From Sabellastarte sp. h YS-2021 (Eukaryota; Annelida; Polychaeta; Sabellida; Sabellidae), in assembly GCA_964017235.1 (NCBI GenBank), contig OZ024935.1, positions 1,426,001-1,490,000 on the forward strand: 64,000 nt of DNA, written 5' to 3'. The notes under the pieces were generated by a model. It searched no databases. It worked only from the letters and a program-made list of their open reading frames with translations, and was not told the DNA's origin. Shown piece after piece: positions 46,301 to 58,300 of this stretch. Every line of letters starts with the position of its first letter. Position 1 is the first letter of the stretch. A program made the position numbers and the translations under genes.

Positions 46301-49300
46301 TTGCATCAAAGTGGTTATTGACTTTATCAGTTGACAAGCCTTTCTCCTAATATCCTGAGTTCTATCAGTCACTTTTTCACAGTCTGTGATTTACATACTG
46401 AGCTCAGCAATAAAACTAAGCATTTAGACTCAATTATCCAGTTACTGCCCCCATTTTCAAGCAGAAAAAAAACACAGTCCAGAAAAAATATTAATCTTTG
46501 GTAATTTAGTCTGTACTTCCACAGCCAAGACAACCAACACCAAATTACAACAAACCAATGTGTAGAAGCCAAAACACCAGATATACCATATTGTTTCTTT
46601 AATGTGTACACTTATTTCAAAAGTTGGCATAAATGAAGCCTGTATCTGACTTTACGGTTTTAAACTTATAATTTCTAAACATGATTCTGTTAAGAATTAT
46701 TCTAAATTGATCTATTCTACAGCAAAGGGATAAATAAAAGTACTCCTTGTTTAATGATAAAACCACATCTGAATTTTAAGACTGTGTAAGGATTTCATTA
46801 ATGAAAGGCATTTGTCAATTTGTGATCCTAGTTTATTGCCCTGGGGTAAGTCACGGAATATATCTGATGCTATGGGAAGCCACACCAAGACAGTTGATTG
46901 CATTTAGATGATTTCCATTTCTTAACCGTTAACTTTCATTTTTGAAGTCTGATTGTGCTGTATGCCATTTGGGTGGCATTGGGCTCATTTCGGTTCCCCC
47001 TGTCTTTGCCTTTAGTATGAATACTAATTTGCATATACAATAGCCATTGGTCAAGACTGACCAGCGGGAGACCTCTCTGTTTTACAGGTTTCAATCCTCC
47101 ATTCTGTCATTGGAAAGCAACGAGGACACAACACATTTTCTTTTATAGAGTTATATGCTGTGCAATACTACACGTGGTGATTCATCAGACTGTATGGTTT
47201 TCTTTTTACGTTATTTTATGTTTTAGTATTTTGTATTATATGTTTATAACTTATTTGTGTTCCTCGCGATACTGTATTACTCTCCAATGACACAGGACAT
47301 TGTTTCAAGCCGGTAGCTTTTATATTGCATTTATGAACAAATTTTACGTGTTTTATTGTGTAACTATTTTAACATATTGATTCATTGTTTGTTTTTTATT
47401 TCATGACTCGTTATGTACAATTTGAGGTCAAATAAAAAAGACACTATACAACTCCCCGTGCATATTCAAATCACAGATGATGAACAATTTTTGAATGATC
47501 TATTGAATCAAAATTCGTTTATCTCTAACAGTACTGCAAATACGTCGGATTCTGTGCATGAAAGTTCGGATAGTGAGGTAGATTATGATGCTTTGCTTCA
47601 GGATTCGGATAGTGAAACACAGTCCACTTCTGCAAAAAATAACAAGGAATCGGACACTACATGTTCGGATAACATGGATATCAGTTCACAGTTCAAGGTG
47701 CAATCAGTCATAAACACACAAATTCTAGAACAATTGCAAAAAATTGGGAAAAGACTCGATAAGATTGAAAATGTGGAGTGTAAAAAGACATCGGATAAAA
47801 CCAAAATCAAAGGGATTAAAGGTGTTGCAAAGTCAAAGAAATTGCTTTCAACAAAATCGGATTCGAAGTCGGATTCAAAAGTCGAAGTACAGGCGGCCAA
47901 ACTTCCTACCATTGATTCACTTAAAGAAGACGCCATGATTCAGTCCAAAGTAGAACAGAGGCTGTTAGAATTATCAGAACTGGCTAAAACAGGTACTACG
48001 CAAAAATTAAAGTCACAAAGAGGTGGACAAGTTGAAGTTATAGTCAAAAATAGGGTTAAGTGGCCTCACGAATATGTTTTATCTGGTCTTAACAAAGAAA
48101 GAGTTTCATATGACCAACTGTCGGTTACCCAGTGGGTGGCTGGCTTTGCTCACACCATGAGGGATGAGTCGGATCCGGAAATTAGACAGTACATGCTTGA
48201 TTATATGATCTCCCTCATGGATGATGCTAACGATTTCTCATGGATTTCGGCCAAAGCCAGCCACGCAGTGCTACTATGTCGCATGGAACAAGGTGAAATC
48301 AAATCATATTCGGATGTTTTGGCAATTGATCGCATTAGGAGAGCCAATGCGCAAAAACATGTGGCTACTTCAGTGGCTACTTCCCCTCAAAACTCGGGTC
48401 TTCCCAGGAAGTTTGGTAAGACCACAAAGTCCATGCCCTGTACATATTTCAACCAGGGAACATGTTTGCAGAAAAAATCTCATGAGACCAGGGGGGTCCT
48501 TTATAAACATATCTGTGCCTCATGTTTTGCTTCAGCTGGCAAAACCTTTCCACATGCTGAGCTGGAATGTAAAAATAAGCACAAAAGTCAGTCAAAAAAC
48601 GAGTAACTTTGGGTGGCCACAAACAGGGGTTCACCCATAAGGATCGCTTTTTCGTGAATACAAATAAAAATTTTCAGCAGGTCAACCAACAATTTTCGGC
48701 CACACGTGACATATGGCTCAAATGGTTTATGATCGACAGATCATTCAATACTTCTGTCGATCATAGATCATATGCTGAGGTAGTACAAAAGAATTCAAAA
48801 AATGAGTTCACAGTACTTCCCCCCAAAAAATAAAACAAAAAATCTTACTCCCCACAGCACACCATCTGTTCAACAGAAACAGATACATTGCGTTCCTTCT
48901 AAATGCGTTCCCGAACGCAATCTTAACAAACCTAGGCTTCATTGTAAGGGCTTGGCTCATGAAGGCAATGGTGCTTCCAAAGGAAAGTCCTATACGCAAG
49001 AGTTCCATTTGCCAGCAAAAAATAGATATGAAGTGTTACATTCCAATGCAGACACTGAACCAAAGCATTTGTCCCATCAACATGGTACTTCTTGTGTTAC
49101 AACTTTGGGAGGTAATAAAAACAAAAATGGAAAAAAATTGGGAAAAAATCCATGTGATGTGCATACTCCTGATACTACTTTCAATATTTCGACACAGCAA
49201 AACAACAAAATTGGGAATAAATTGGGAAAAGTTAGACAGGAGATACCACATACAGGAACTATACATCAGTGCAGCAACCAAGTTACTGATTTTATGGTCA

Positions 49301-52300
49301 ATAAAAATGACTCGGATCAAAAACTGGGCGAAATAGTGCTGCAAACTGAGACGTCTGACAATGACCATCAAGCACAAAGGGCTTCTATAGATACTGAATT
49401 GGTAGACAAACAACCAGTCTCCATTAGTCATGATTTAGCATGCATGGAGCAGAATGATGACAAATATGTCTACCTTTATGATGTCAATAATTCACCTGCC
49501 AAGCGTAAACGTAACATACCTGATTATATTTATCAGAGTAAATCATTATGTCAGGATTATGCAAAATGTGTTCAACAAAATGGTAAGGATTTCGGATTCT
49601 TACCTTTGAACAATCTTATGACTTATATAGGTGATGAAGTTACTTGGCAGGAGGTTCCTTCTATTATTGAAGCCCATAAAATAGTCAAAAATTCTGCTAT
49701 GCCTAACTTCATGGGGGTTAGAATTCCTGTTGATAGTCAGCTAAATATTAATGCTTGGAGATTTTACCTTGCCCAGTATTGGGATAAACAAATTGTTGAT
49801 CTGTTGCAATATGGCTTTCCTTTGGATTTTGATAGATCACGATTACTGGAAAGTACGTATGTTAACCATTCTTCTGCTTTAAAGTTCCCAGATCATGTAC
49901 AAAATTATATTCAAACTGAGAAAGAATATGAAGCCATCTTGGGTCCTTTTCACGAGCTTCCTTTTCAATGTCATGTTTCACCTTTTTTAACTAGAGATAA
50001 GCCTAACTCTAATAATAGAAGGGTTATACTTGACTTAAGTTTTCCTAAAGGTAGATCAGTTAATGATGGAGTTCAAAAAGACATATATTTAAATACATAT
50101 TTTGAACTTAATTATCCCTCTGTTGATACCGTCGTTAACCGTCTGAGGAACTTAGGTACTGAGGCACTTCTGTATAAGGTTGATATTAGTCGTGCCTTTA
50201 GACACATTAGGATTGATCCTGGGGATTTAGATCTTCTAGGTCTTAAGCATAATCAATACTTCATTGATCGTACGCTGCCGTTCGGATTTCGTCACGGTTC
50301 CGTATTCTTTCAAAGGTGTACGGATGCAGTACGGTATATCATGAAAAATACTTTTCAGTTTCCCCATCTCTACAACTGTATTGACGATCTTATATATACT
50401 GGTTTACCACAGCATATACATAGGTCCTACGACACTCTCATTGCTTTGTTGCAAGAATTAGGCCTAGAAATTAGTCAATCCAAATTAGTAGCCCCTACAA
50501 CTACTGCAATATGTTTGGGAATCGAAATTGATAACATAAATCGTACACTGAAAGTACCAACTGATAAATTATTGGAAATTCAACAAATTTGTAAAAAATT
50601 TGCCTGTAAGACTAGGGTTACCAAAAATCAATTGCAATCCCTGTTGGGATCTTTGCTTTATATAACCAAATGTGTTAAACCAGCAAGATTTTTCCTTAAT
50701 AGAATGCTTCAATTACTCAGAGATCATACACACAAGTCAGTAATTCTTCTAAATTCTGCTTTTCACAGGGACCTAAATTGGTTCAACACTTTCCTCCTCC
50801 AATTCAATGGAGTTACCTTTTTCGATTATAAACCACCGGATCATACTGTGTACCTTGATGCATGTTTAACTGGCTTTGGTGCAGTTTTCGCAAACAAAGT
50901 TTATGCTCTTCCAATTCCTCTGGCATTTAAAAATTATACAATAGTTCATTTAGAAATCTTAAATATAGTTGTGGCCATAAAAATTTGGGGCGACACTTGG
51001 AAAAACCAAGTTATTGATATTCAGTGTGATAATATGGCTGTTGTCGAAGTTCTTAGATCTGGTAGGGCTCGTGACCCTATTCTGGTCACTTGTGCAAGAA
51101 ATATTTGGTTACTAACGGCTATATTTAACATACAATTGACTGTTACTCATATACCTGGGGCTCAGAATGAGGTAGCAGATTTGCTATCCAGATGGCAAGG
51201 CACAAATACTCAAATTAATAAGTTTTCATCTTATATTCACAATTATCAATGGATGCCAGTACATCTAGACCATACAAATTTGAATGAATACGTATAACAT
51301 CTTCTTTGTATTGTAGATATGTCGCCACATGCTTCACAGTTTGCAGAATCAGCCTTGGATAGGCTCAAGAAAGGCTTTAGGCCAGCCACGTGGCTACAGT
51401 ATCACAGAATGTTTGCACAGTTCATAGCATTCTTAGAATCTGAAAATACCCACTTTTTACAGGTGAATACTATTGTTTTGTTAGCTTTTATGGAGTTCTG
51501 TTATCAGAGTGGTCTCTCGCAGGCTAATATTTCTAATCATTTATCTGCTATCAGAGCAATGTTCATAGTGTATGGGCTAAATACTAAGCCTTTTCAAGAT
51601 GAAAGAGTACCTTTGTACATTAAATCACTCAAAATCAATGCTAATTTCAAGCCAACCATGACAAAACTTGTGTCAATTGACATGTTACAACAAATTGTGT
51701 TACTATGTGACCAAAAACAGTTTCCAATTGTTTTTAAAGCATTGTATCTCTTCTGTTTTTTGTCATTCATGAGACTGTCAAATGTATTACCACATTCTGC
51801 TGCCCAATTTGATCTCACCAGACATCTAACTAGAGGAGATGTAATTTTTGGTCAAAAAATATGTACTGTCATAGTTAAATGGTCCAAGACAATCCAGGAT
51901 CGCAAAGAAACAGCTACGATTTCATTGCCAGTCTTGGGTGAATCAAACCTATGTCCTGTAGCAGCTTTAAAAGCCATGTATAGTATTCTGCCTGCTTCAA
52001 AAAATTCTCCATTATTTGTAGTGTATAGACAAGCCGTGTTGTTTCCTCTCACTGACTCTGCTGCCAGGAAGCATTTGAAGTCCATATCCACTATGCTCAA
52101 TATATCTCCCCATTTAACATTCCATGCCTTCAGAAGGTTGGCTACGACCTGGGCTTTTCACCATGGTGTATCCTTGCAAGAAATTATGAAGCACGGAACC
52201 TGGTCATCAGAGGCAGTTTGGAGATACATTAAGTCTGTCCCTTCCTCTTCATCTCAAGTTGCTCGCACTTTCCAATCCCATCTCTTCCTTTAGTTTGGCA

Positions 52301-55300
52301 TTTGGCGCCCTATTTTGGCATATTTTACATTTTTCATGATTAAATTATATATTGTACAAATACAGTTTCATATTAAGCCATGTATTTCTGTTTTAAAGTG
52401 ATCTCTTATTACATAACATGGCTGCTCTGTCACCTTTTCATTGGGGAAGAGTATACAAATATTTTTCATAAACTTTGTTGTTTATTGGTTTCGGGTTTGC
52501 AAAGCTTATTTGTGCACCCGTAACTACCTTGGGTTTACAAGGAAACTTGGGGTTGTATATTATTTTAATTTTTGGTTGGGGTCACCCCTACATTGTGTCT
52601 GTTTGCTATACGAGTGACAGGGTTTTAAAGTTGTATGCATATGGACAACTTCATAATGTCCTCGAGTACTGGACATGCTGTATTATCTTTAGGTCTTGGC
52701 CTACTGATTATATTTTTAGGCAAAAATGTTAGGTCAAAATTTTTGGCTCCCGGGCTAGCATACTTCTTGCTCACCCGATTGAGCCCAGTAATTTTCGGCA
52801 CTTAGGGGTTAATACATTTTTGGGGGGATGTTATGTTAACAGTTGTTTGTCTGTTCGTTTTTCACAGACTTCATGAGATCACAATCAGTATTATATTATG
52901 TCTTGTATTACAATGAAATGTACAATATAATAATATCAATTTTTAATCATAATAAAAATTATATAACCCATATTATTTCTTATTGCCTTGGGTGGGGGGA
53001 GCTGGAAATGTTATTATTAAACCTTTTCTGTCTAAACATTTTTATGAAGAAAAAAGAACCCCCCCCCCCCAATCCACAGCATCATAACTCGGTTTAACAC
53101 AAAGCTAGAGTCTTTTGGGTAAAATAATGATGCAGTTGATGGTAAATGGTAAACATATTCGCAACTTTTTATATACTAAAGTAAATTTTTATATACTAAA
53201 GTAAATTTCTAAAGTATATTTAAAGTAGTTTCTGATTCTATTTTCCTACACACTTGGTATTAATTGTTTGAATTTAACTGACTTGTAAGCCTTGTGGCTG
53301 GGTGTTGGAAAAGTATATCATATAAATTGTATTTTGATATTGTATAACACAATGTCAGTATAAAAAAAAATTATCGATCTGTCTGTCTTATGACGATAAA
53401 TAAGTAACAACTCACATTTATGTTAAAGTTAGTATTTAACAAAAGTTTCATTTTTTGCATCATGAACAATGCAAATAAATTGAGTGATAAATTACCAACT
53501 TAATATACTAATATATTAATAACTGTGTCTATATTTTAAATGTAACTGGTAAAACTTTTATGGTTTTTCTATAAATTTAGTGTTATTTTTATGGAAAATG
53601 TATTCATATGACACTCTCACATTAATTTGGATATCTATACATCAATTTAATACGTCAATTTAACCCAAATACATTGTTAGTCCACCTGGTGCAACAGTTT
53701 GGTACAAGTTGGGTTAATTTGATGGTGAGATTCTGTAAAAATTACAACTTGTACAGCCAATCTTGTACAAGCTGCAACTTGTACAAACTGTAGTACAAGT
53801 TGTAACTTGTCCAGGTTTTTGTTTGAGCTGCAGCTTGTAAAAATCTCAACTTGTATGTAACATATAGAAATTTAAATTTTAAAAATAAATTTTAAATTTT
53901 AAATGTAACCACAAATGTTGTACAATTCTTACTTAAGAATCTTTGTGAATCCCGGCCCTGGCTAAGTCCTCCGATTAACATTAACTGCCTTGCTTTATGT
54001 TCAGATGTGCCATCAGTGGTGGGGATTAAGCGCTATAAAAAGGCTATGTAAAATATGTTTCTAATGATGTATGTAAAATATTTGTAGCCTACATAGTTTA
54101 TGGAGTATTTACAAAAACTCATCACTTGTTTATGCTTTTCTAATGATAATTATCCATGGTAATGGCGCCGGGAATATAAAGCATATTTCCCAGTCTGTAT
54201 ATCCTGGTATTTAGATTAAATGTGTTCTTAGATGTATAATAAATATGTGTAAGATAAACAATTCTTTAAATCACAAGGAATTTCATATTTCACATGAATT
54301 TTTTTTCTCTCTTCGTCAATGGCACGAATTTTGACACCATATATGTTACAGGACCAGCTTTCCAGGGGACTCGAACCCACACCACCTCACTCATGAGGCC
54401 TACACTCTACCAGGTGAGCTTTCAGGGAAATCCCTACTAGCCAAGCAAGTAGTAGTGATTTTATCACTTTTTGGGTTCTGTCTCATATATGCTACATAAA
54501 TAAAATATACATTTACTTTCATTGCAGTTTTCTTTACTTGCAAACCTCTCAACACTTGAAGATGTCTTCCCACCATGAAGGGGAAATTGGGATTTGATAA
54601 ATATGCTTAATTTGTCAGAGAGTTAAGAAATGAATTTAATATAATAGTTCAGTTTCTTATATTGAATTCAATAACTTTTTTATATACATGTCATGCATAG
54701 CAAGTCAAGTAGACTGATAATTAAATATTTATTTACATGAACATACTCAAGTTATAAATAAAAATACTGTCAAAAGAAATAATCTGTGGAGACTTAAACA
54801 AAAATGAAAAATGTTGCCTACCAAAGCACTCACAGAGTGCACAACTCTGCCAAGGCCAAATACCTCCAATATTACTTATAAGTGCAATAAAAAAAAAATC
54901 ATTTACATATTTCTTTATCCGGACAAAGACCCAGATTCCACCAAAACATGTCATTATCAAAATTCATCAAAATCCGCCCATAAAGGTTCAAGTTATAATT
55001 CAAAAGAGCATTTCAACAAACTTACAAAAGGCACTAATTTCATTAACACTGTGGCAGAGTTCAAGGTGTAACGGGGTAATTTGGACGGGACATATGGAAA
55101 GTGGCACTGAAAGTTTGGAATAGAATTCAGACTTACATATCAGTGAGATCACATTAACCTCGAGTCTGGATCCAATACTCAACTATTTACCACCTTATTT
55201 AAGCTGTAACTAAGTCAAATATTAAATTTGGACTGGGTGTAAGGAAAATGACAATGGCATCATTCAAATGCTTTTGAGACATTTCAATGTCAAGGTAACA

Positions 55301-58300
55301 ATTGGTTCTTTTCTGGCTCCATTTCTCAGCTACTGTTAACATATTATTTACGTGGTAACTAAGTAAAATATTAAGATATAATGCTGAAATTTGAACAGGG
55401 AAGATATGGAAAGTGACACTTGGAACTTGTAGATTCCAGACTTACATCTTAGTGCAAAGGTCACATTAGACTCTGGTCTGGCTCCAATGGTCAACTACCC
55501 TTAATACCTTAAAAAAGTAGCACTAGCAACTTTGGAATAGGTTTCATACATGCATCTTAGTATCAAGGTCATATTAGTCTGTAGGTTTCATACGTGCATC
55601 TTAGTATCAAGGTCATATTAGTGTTACATATATTGGACACTATATTAGTACATTGTATATTACATATATTAGGCACTATATTAGTGCATTGTTTAATTTA
55701 AGCTTTATGTTTATACATTGTCATAAAAGATAATTGTGTTGTTGGTTCTTTTTGTGTGTTGACATTTAAAGTAAGGGAGTTATTGATTTTTGTGTTTTAG
55801 TGTTTATTGATCTGTTCACAGACTGGGGGAAATCCTCCCCTCAGTGGTTATGTTAGATTTGGGGAAACCCAATTACCAGTAGTTTCTAGAACTTCCTCCT
55901 TTGGCCTAGATGGCTCAAGCTTTTCTGAGTTGGTTCTGTACAATTCCAGAAGGAATCTGTGAATGTATATAAGAAATGTACATCTGACCACAAGTGAACT
56001 TTGTATTCGCTTGCTATAAGGAGAGCTATTGTGTTTTGGAGTATAATATATGCTTATATCACTGTGAACTTTTACTGGAGTGAACTGGATACATCATCTG
56101 GACAGATTTATTGTACTTTGGATATTTTGGATATTGTACATTCATATAACAGAGAGTGAATTTACTGCATTTTGGACATTGTCCACATCTTGGAGCAGAC
56201 AGTACAGTTGTGTTAACTCTCTAAATATCTCCAGACAGACATTCTGTGTGACTGGATATATAAAGGATAGCAGGACAAGCACCTTTTGTGTTGTTGAGTG
56301 TGGGACGGGTCACAGGATATAGATATCTGTGTGCGAGTGAACGTTGGACAGATCACGGGACAGACCACAGGACATTGGACAGATCACAGAATATACCACA
56401 AGACGGATTACAGAACAGATTGCGGGATACGGCGGATAAACTTATTCTTAATCTCAGTGGTCAGGTCAGCTAGATCTTGTTATTGTATTATTGTGCTTAG
56501 TTAAGGGCATACCAGTTGACTGTAATCATTATTGTTAATCGCTAAATAAATTTGTTAAGTTAAGCTTTTTGCTTTTTTTTCTGTTACAACTTAAAGACAA
56601 CCGGTAATTGCTACCGCGCTTGCCCGTGACCGTAACAGGAAAATTGGGGGCTCGTCCGGGATCCAACCATTTGATTACAACTATTTGATCAACTGTTCAA
56701 TTAACATTTTGAAAATCCATTTGATTTAGTAATTGGTTACAGTCAACAGTGCTCAAAATGGCTAGTGCTAAAGAGTTTGTACAGTCACCATCTATGGAAG
56801 TTCTAGAAACTTTTAAAAAAGATATCTTAATGCAGATAGCACAAGAGTTACAGTTAGAGGTGAAAAGGTCAACACGTAAACATGAACTTAAAAGGCTTAT
56901 TGTTGAACAGTTAGTTGATGAAGATGTTTTACCTGATAGTTGTTTAGAAGTGTATAAGCCTCTACCAATGGAACCTTCTGGGCAATATGAGATCAGGCGA
57001 TTAGAAATTGAAAGAGAGTTAAGACTTAAAGAGCTTGAAACTCAAGCTCTAGCTCAACAACGAAAACAAAAGCTTGAAGCTCAACAACGAAAAGAAGAGC
57101 TTGAGGCTCAACAACGAAAAGAAGAGCTTGAAGCTCAACAAAGAAAAGAAGAGCTTGAGGCTCGAAAAGAAGAGCTTGAAGCTCGAAAATATGAAAAAGA
57201 ACTTGAGCTTAAACATGAAAGAGAAATGAAAGCTTTAGAATTAAATGCTCGTCGAATTGCCCATGAAGAGTCCATTGCTACCAAATTTGATTTGGGTAAA
57301 AATGTGCGACTGGTACCACCTTTTGATGAGTCCGAGGTTGATAAGTACTTTCAACACTTTGAAAGAGTAGCTCAAAATTTGAAATGGCCTATAGACCAGT
57401 GGCCTTTATTGCTGCAAAGTGTTTTGAGGGGAAAGGCCCAGGAGGCATACACGGCTTTGCCAATTTCTGAATGTGTGGACTATAACTCTGTCAAAAATGC
57501 TATTTTGAAAGCATATGAGTTGGTACCAGAAGCATATCGTCAAAAATTCAGAAATTATCGTAAACAAGAAAGTCAAACTCATGTTGAATTTGCCCATGAG
57601 AAAGAAGTGTACTTTGACAGATGGTGTAATTCTAGGGAAGTAGGTACAGACTTTGAAAAACTTAGGCAAGTTATTTTGATTGAAGAGTTCAAAAGGTGTG
57701 TTCGTGATGACATTAAAACCTATCTAGATGAACAGAAAGTTGAAAATTTGGCAAAAGCAGCAGCTTATGCTGATGATTATGCGCTAACTCACAAGTCCAC
57801 TTTCAACAAGAATAAGTCCTTTGGTCCTGCTAAAAAGTCGTATCCAGAAATAGGAAAGAAATCTGAGCTCCAGAAAAGAGTCCAGATAAGGTTCAAACTT
57901 CAAATCAGATTATGAGTAAGGATAGGAAACCCAGATCCTTTGCTCCTGTTTGCCACTATTGTAAGAAACCTGGGCATGTTATGTCTGACTGTTGGCTCTT
58001 AAAGAAGAGAAGAGAAAAGGAGGCAACGCCCAACGCTTTTGTGTCTAGCAAGTCTAACTGGCGTTCAAATCCCAATAGAGCAGAGTCTAGTATTGGTTTA
58101 GACAAGTCTGAGATTATTAGGGAAGAGTTCAAACCTTTTGTGTCTGAGGGTTTTGTATCTTTGGAAAGTAGTTCCAGTCAGGTCCCCATTAAGATATTAA
58201 GAGACACTGGAGCTACTCAGTCCTTACTTTTAGAAGGTGTATTGCCATTGAGTATAAGCACATCTACTGGTGAGAGTGTCATTGCTCAAGGTATTGAAGG

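Larger units (their letters stand above)
47413..52293 (+). mobile_element. DIRS/Ngaro-type tyrosine-recombinase retrotransposon
   Basis: Three successive open frames: a Gag-like protein with a Cys/His motif, a DIRS-type reverse transcriptase with RNase H, and a tyrosine recombinase in place of an integrase. That combination defines the YR-retrotransposon order. No methyltransferase domain is seen, so Ngaro- or PAT-like is possible, but terminal repeats are needed to place it. All three frames are free of stops, which suggests recent activity. It sits in the 17-kb receptor intron, antisense to the host gene. Confidence 0.92.

Noticed and set aside
47598..47936. 112-codon minus-strand frame, acidic and Ser-rich
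   Set aside because: It is an antisense shadow of the gag coding sequence of the YR element.
54355..54425. Possible functional tRNA gene on the minus strand
   Set aside because: A and B boxes are present, but the acceptor stem does not pair and no terminator run follows, so a SINE head is more likely.
56080..56504. Three overlapping frames of 61-80 codons, repeated at 60766-61190
   Set aside because: They lie in the LTR across the presumed transcription start and short repeats, and they overlap each other in different frames. No domain.
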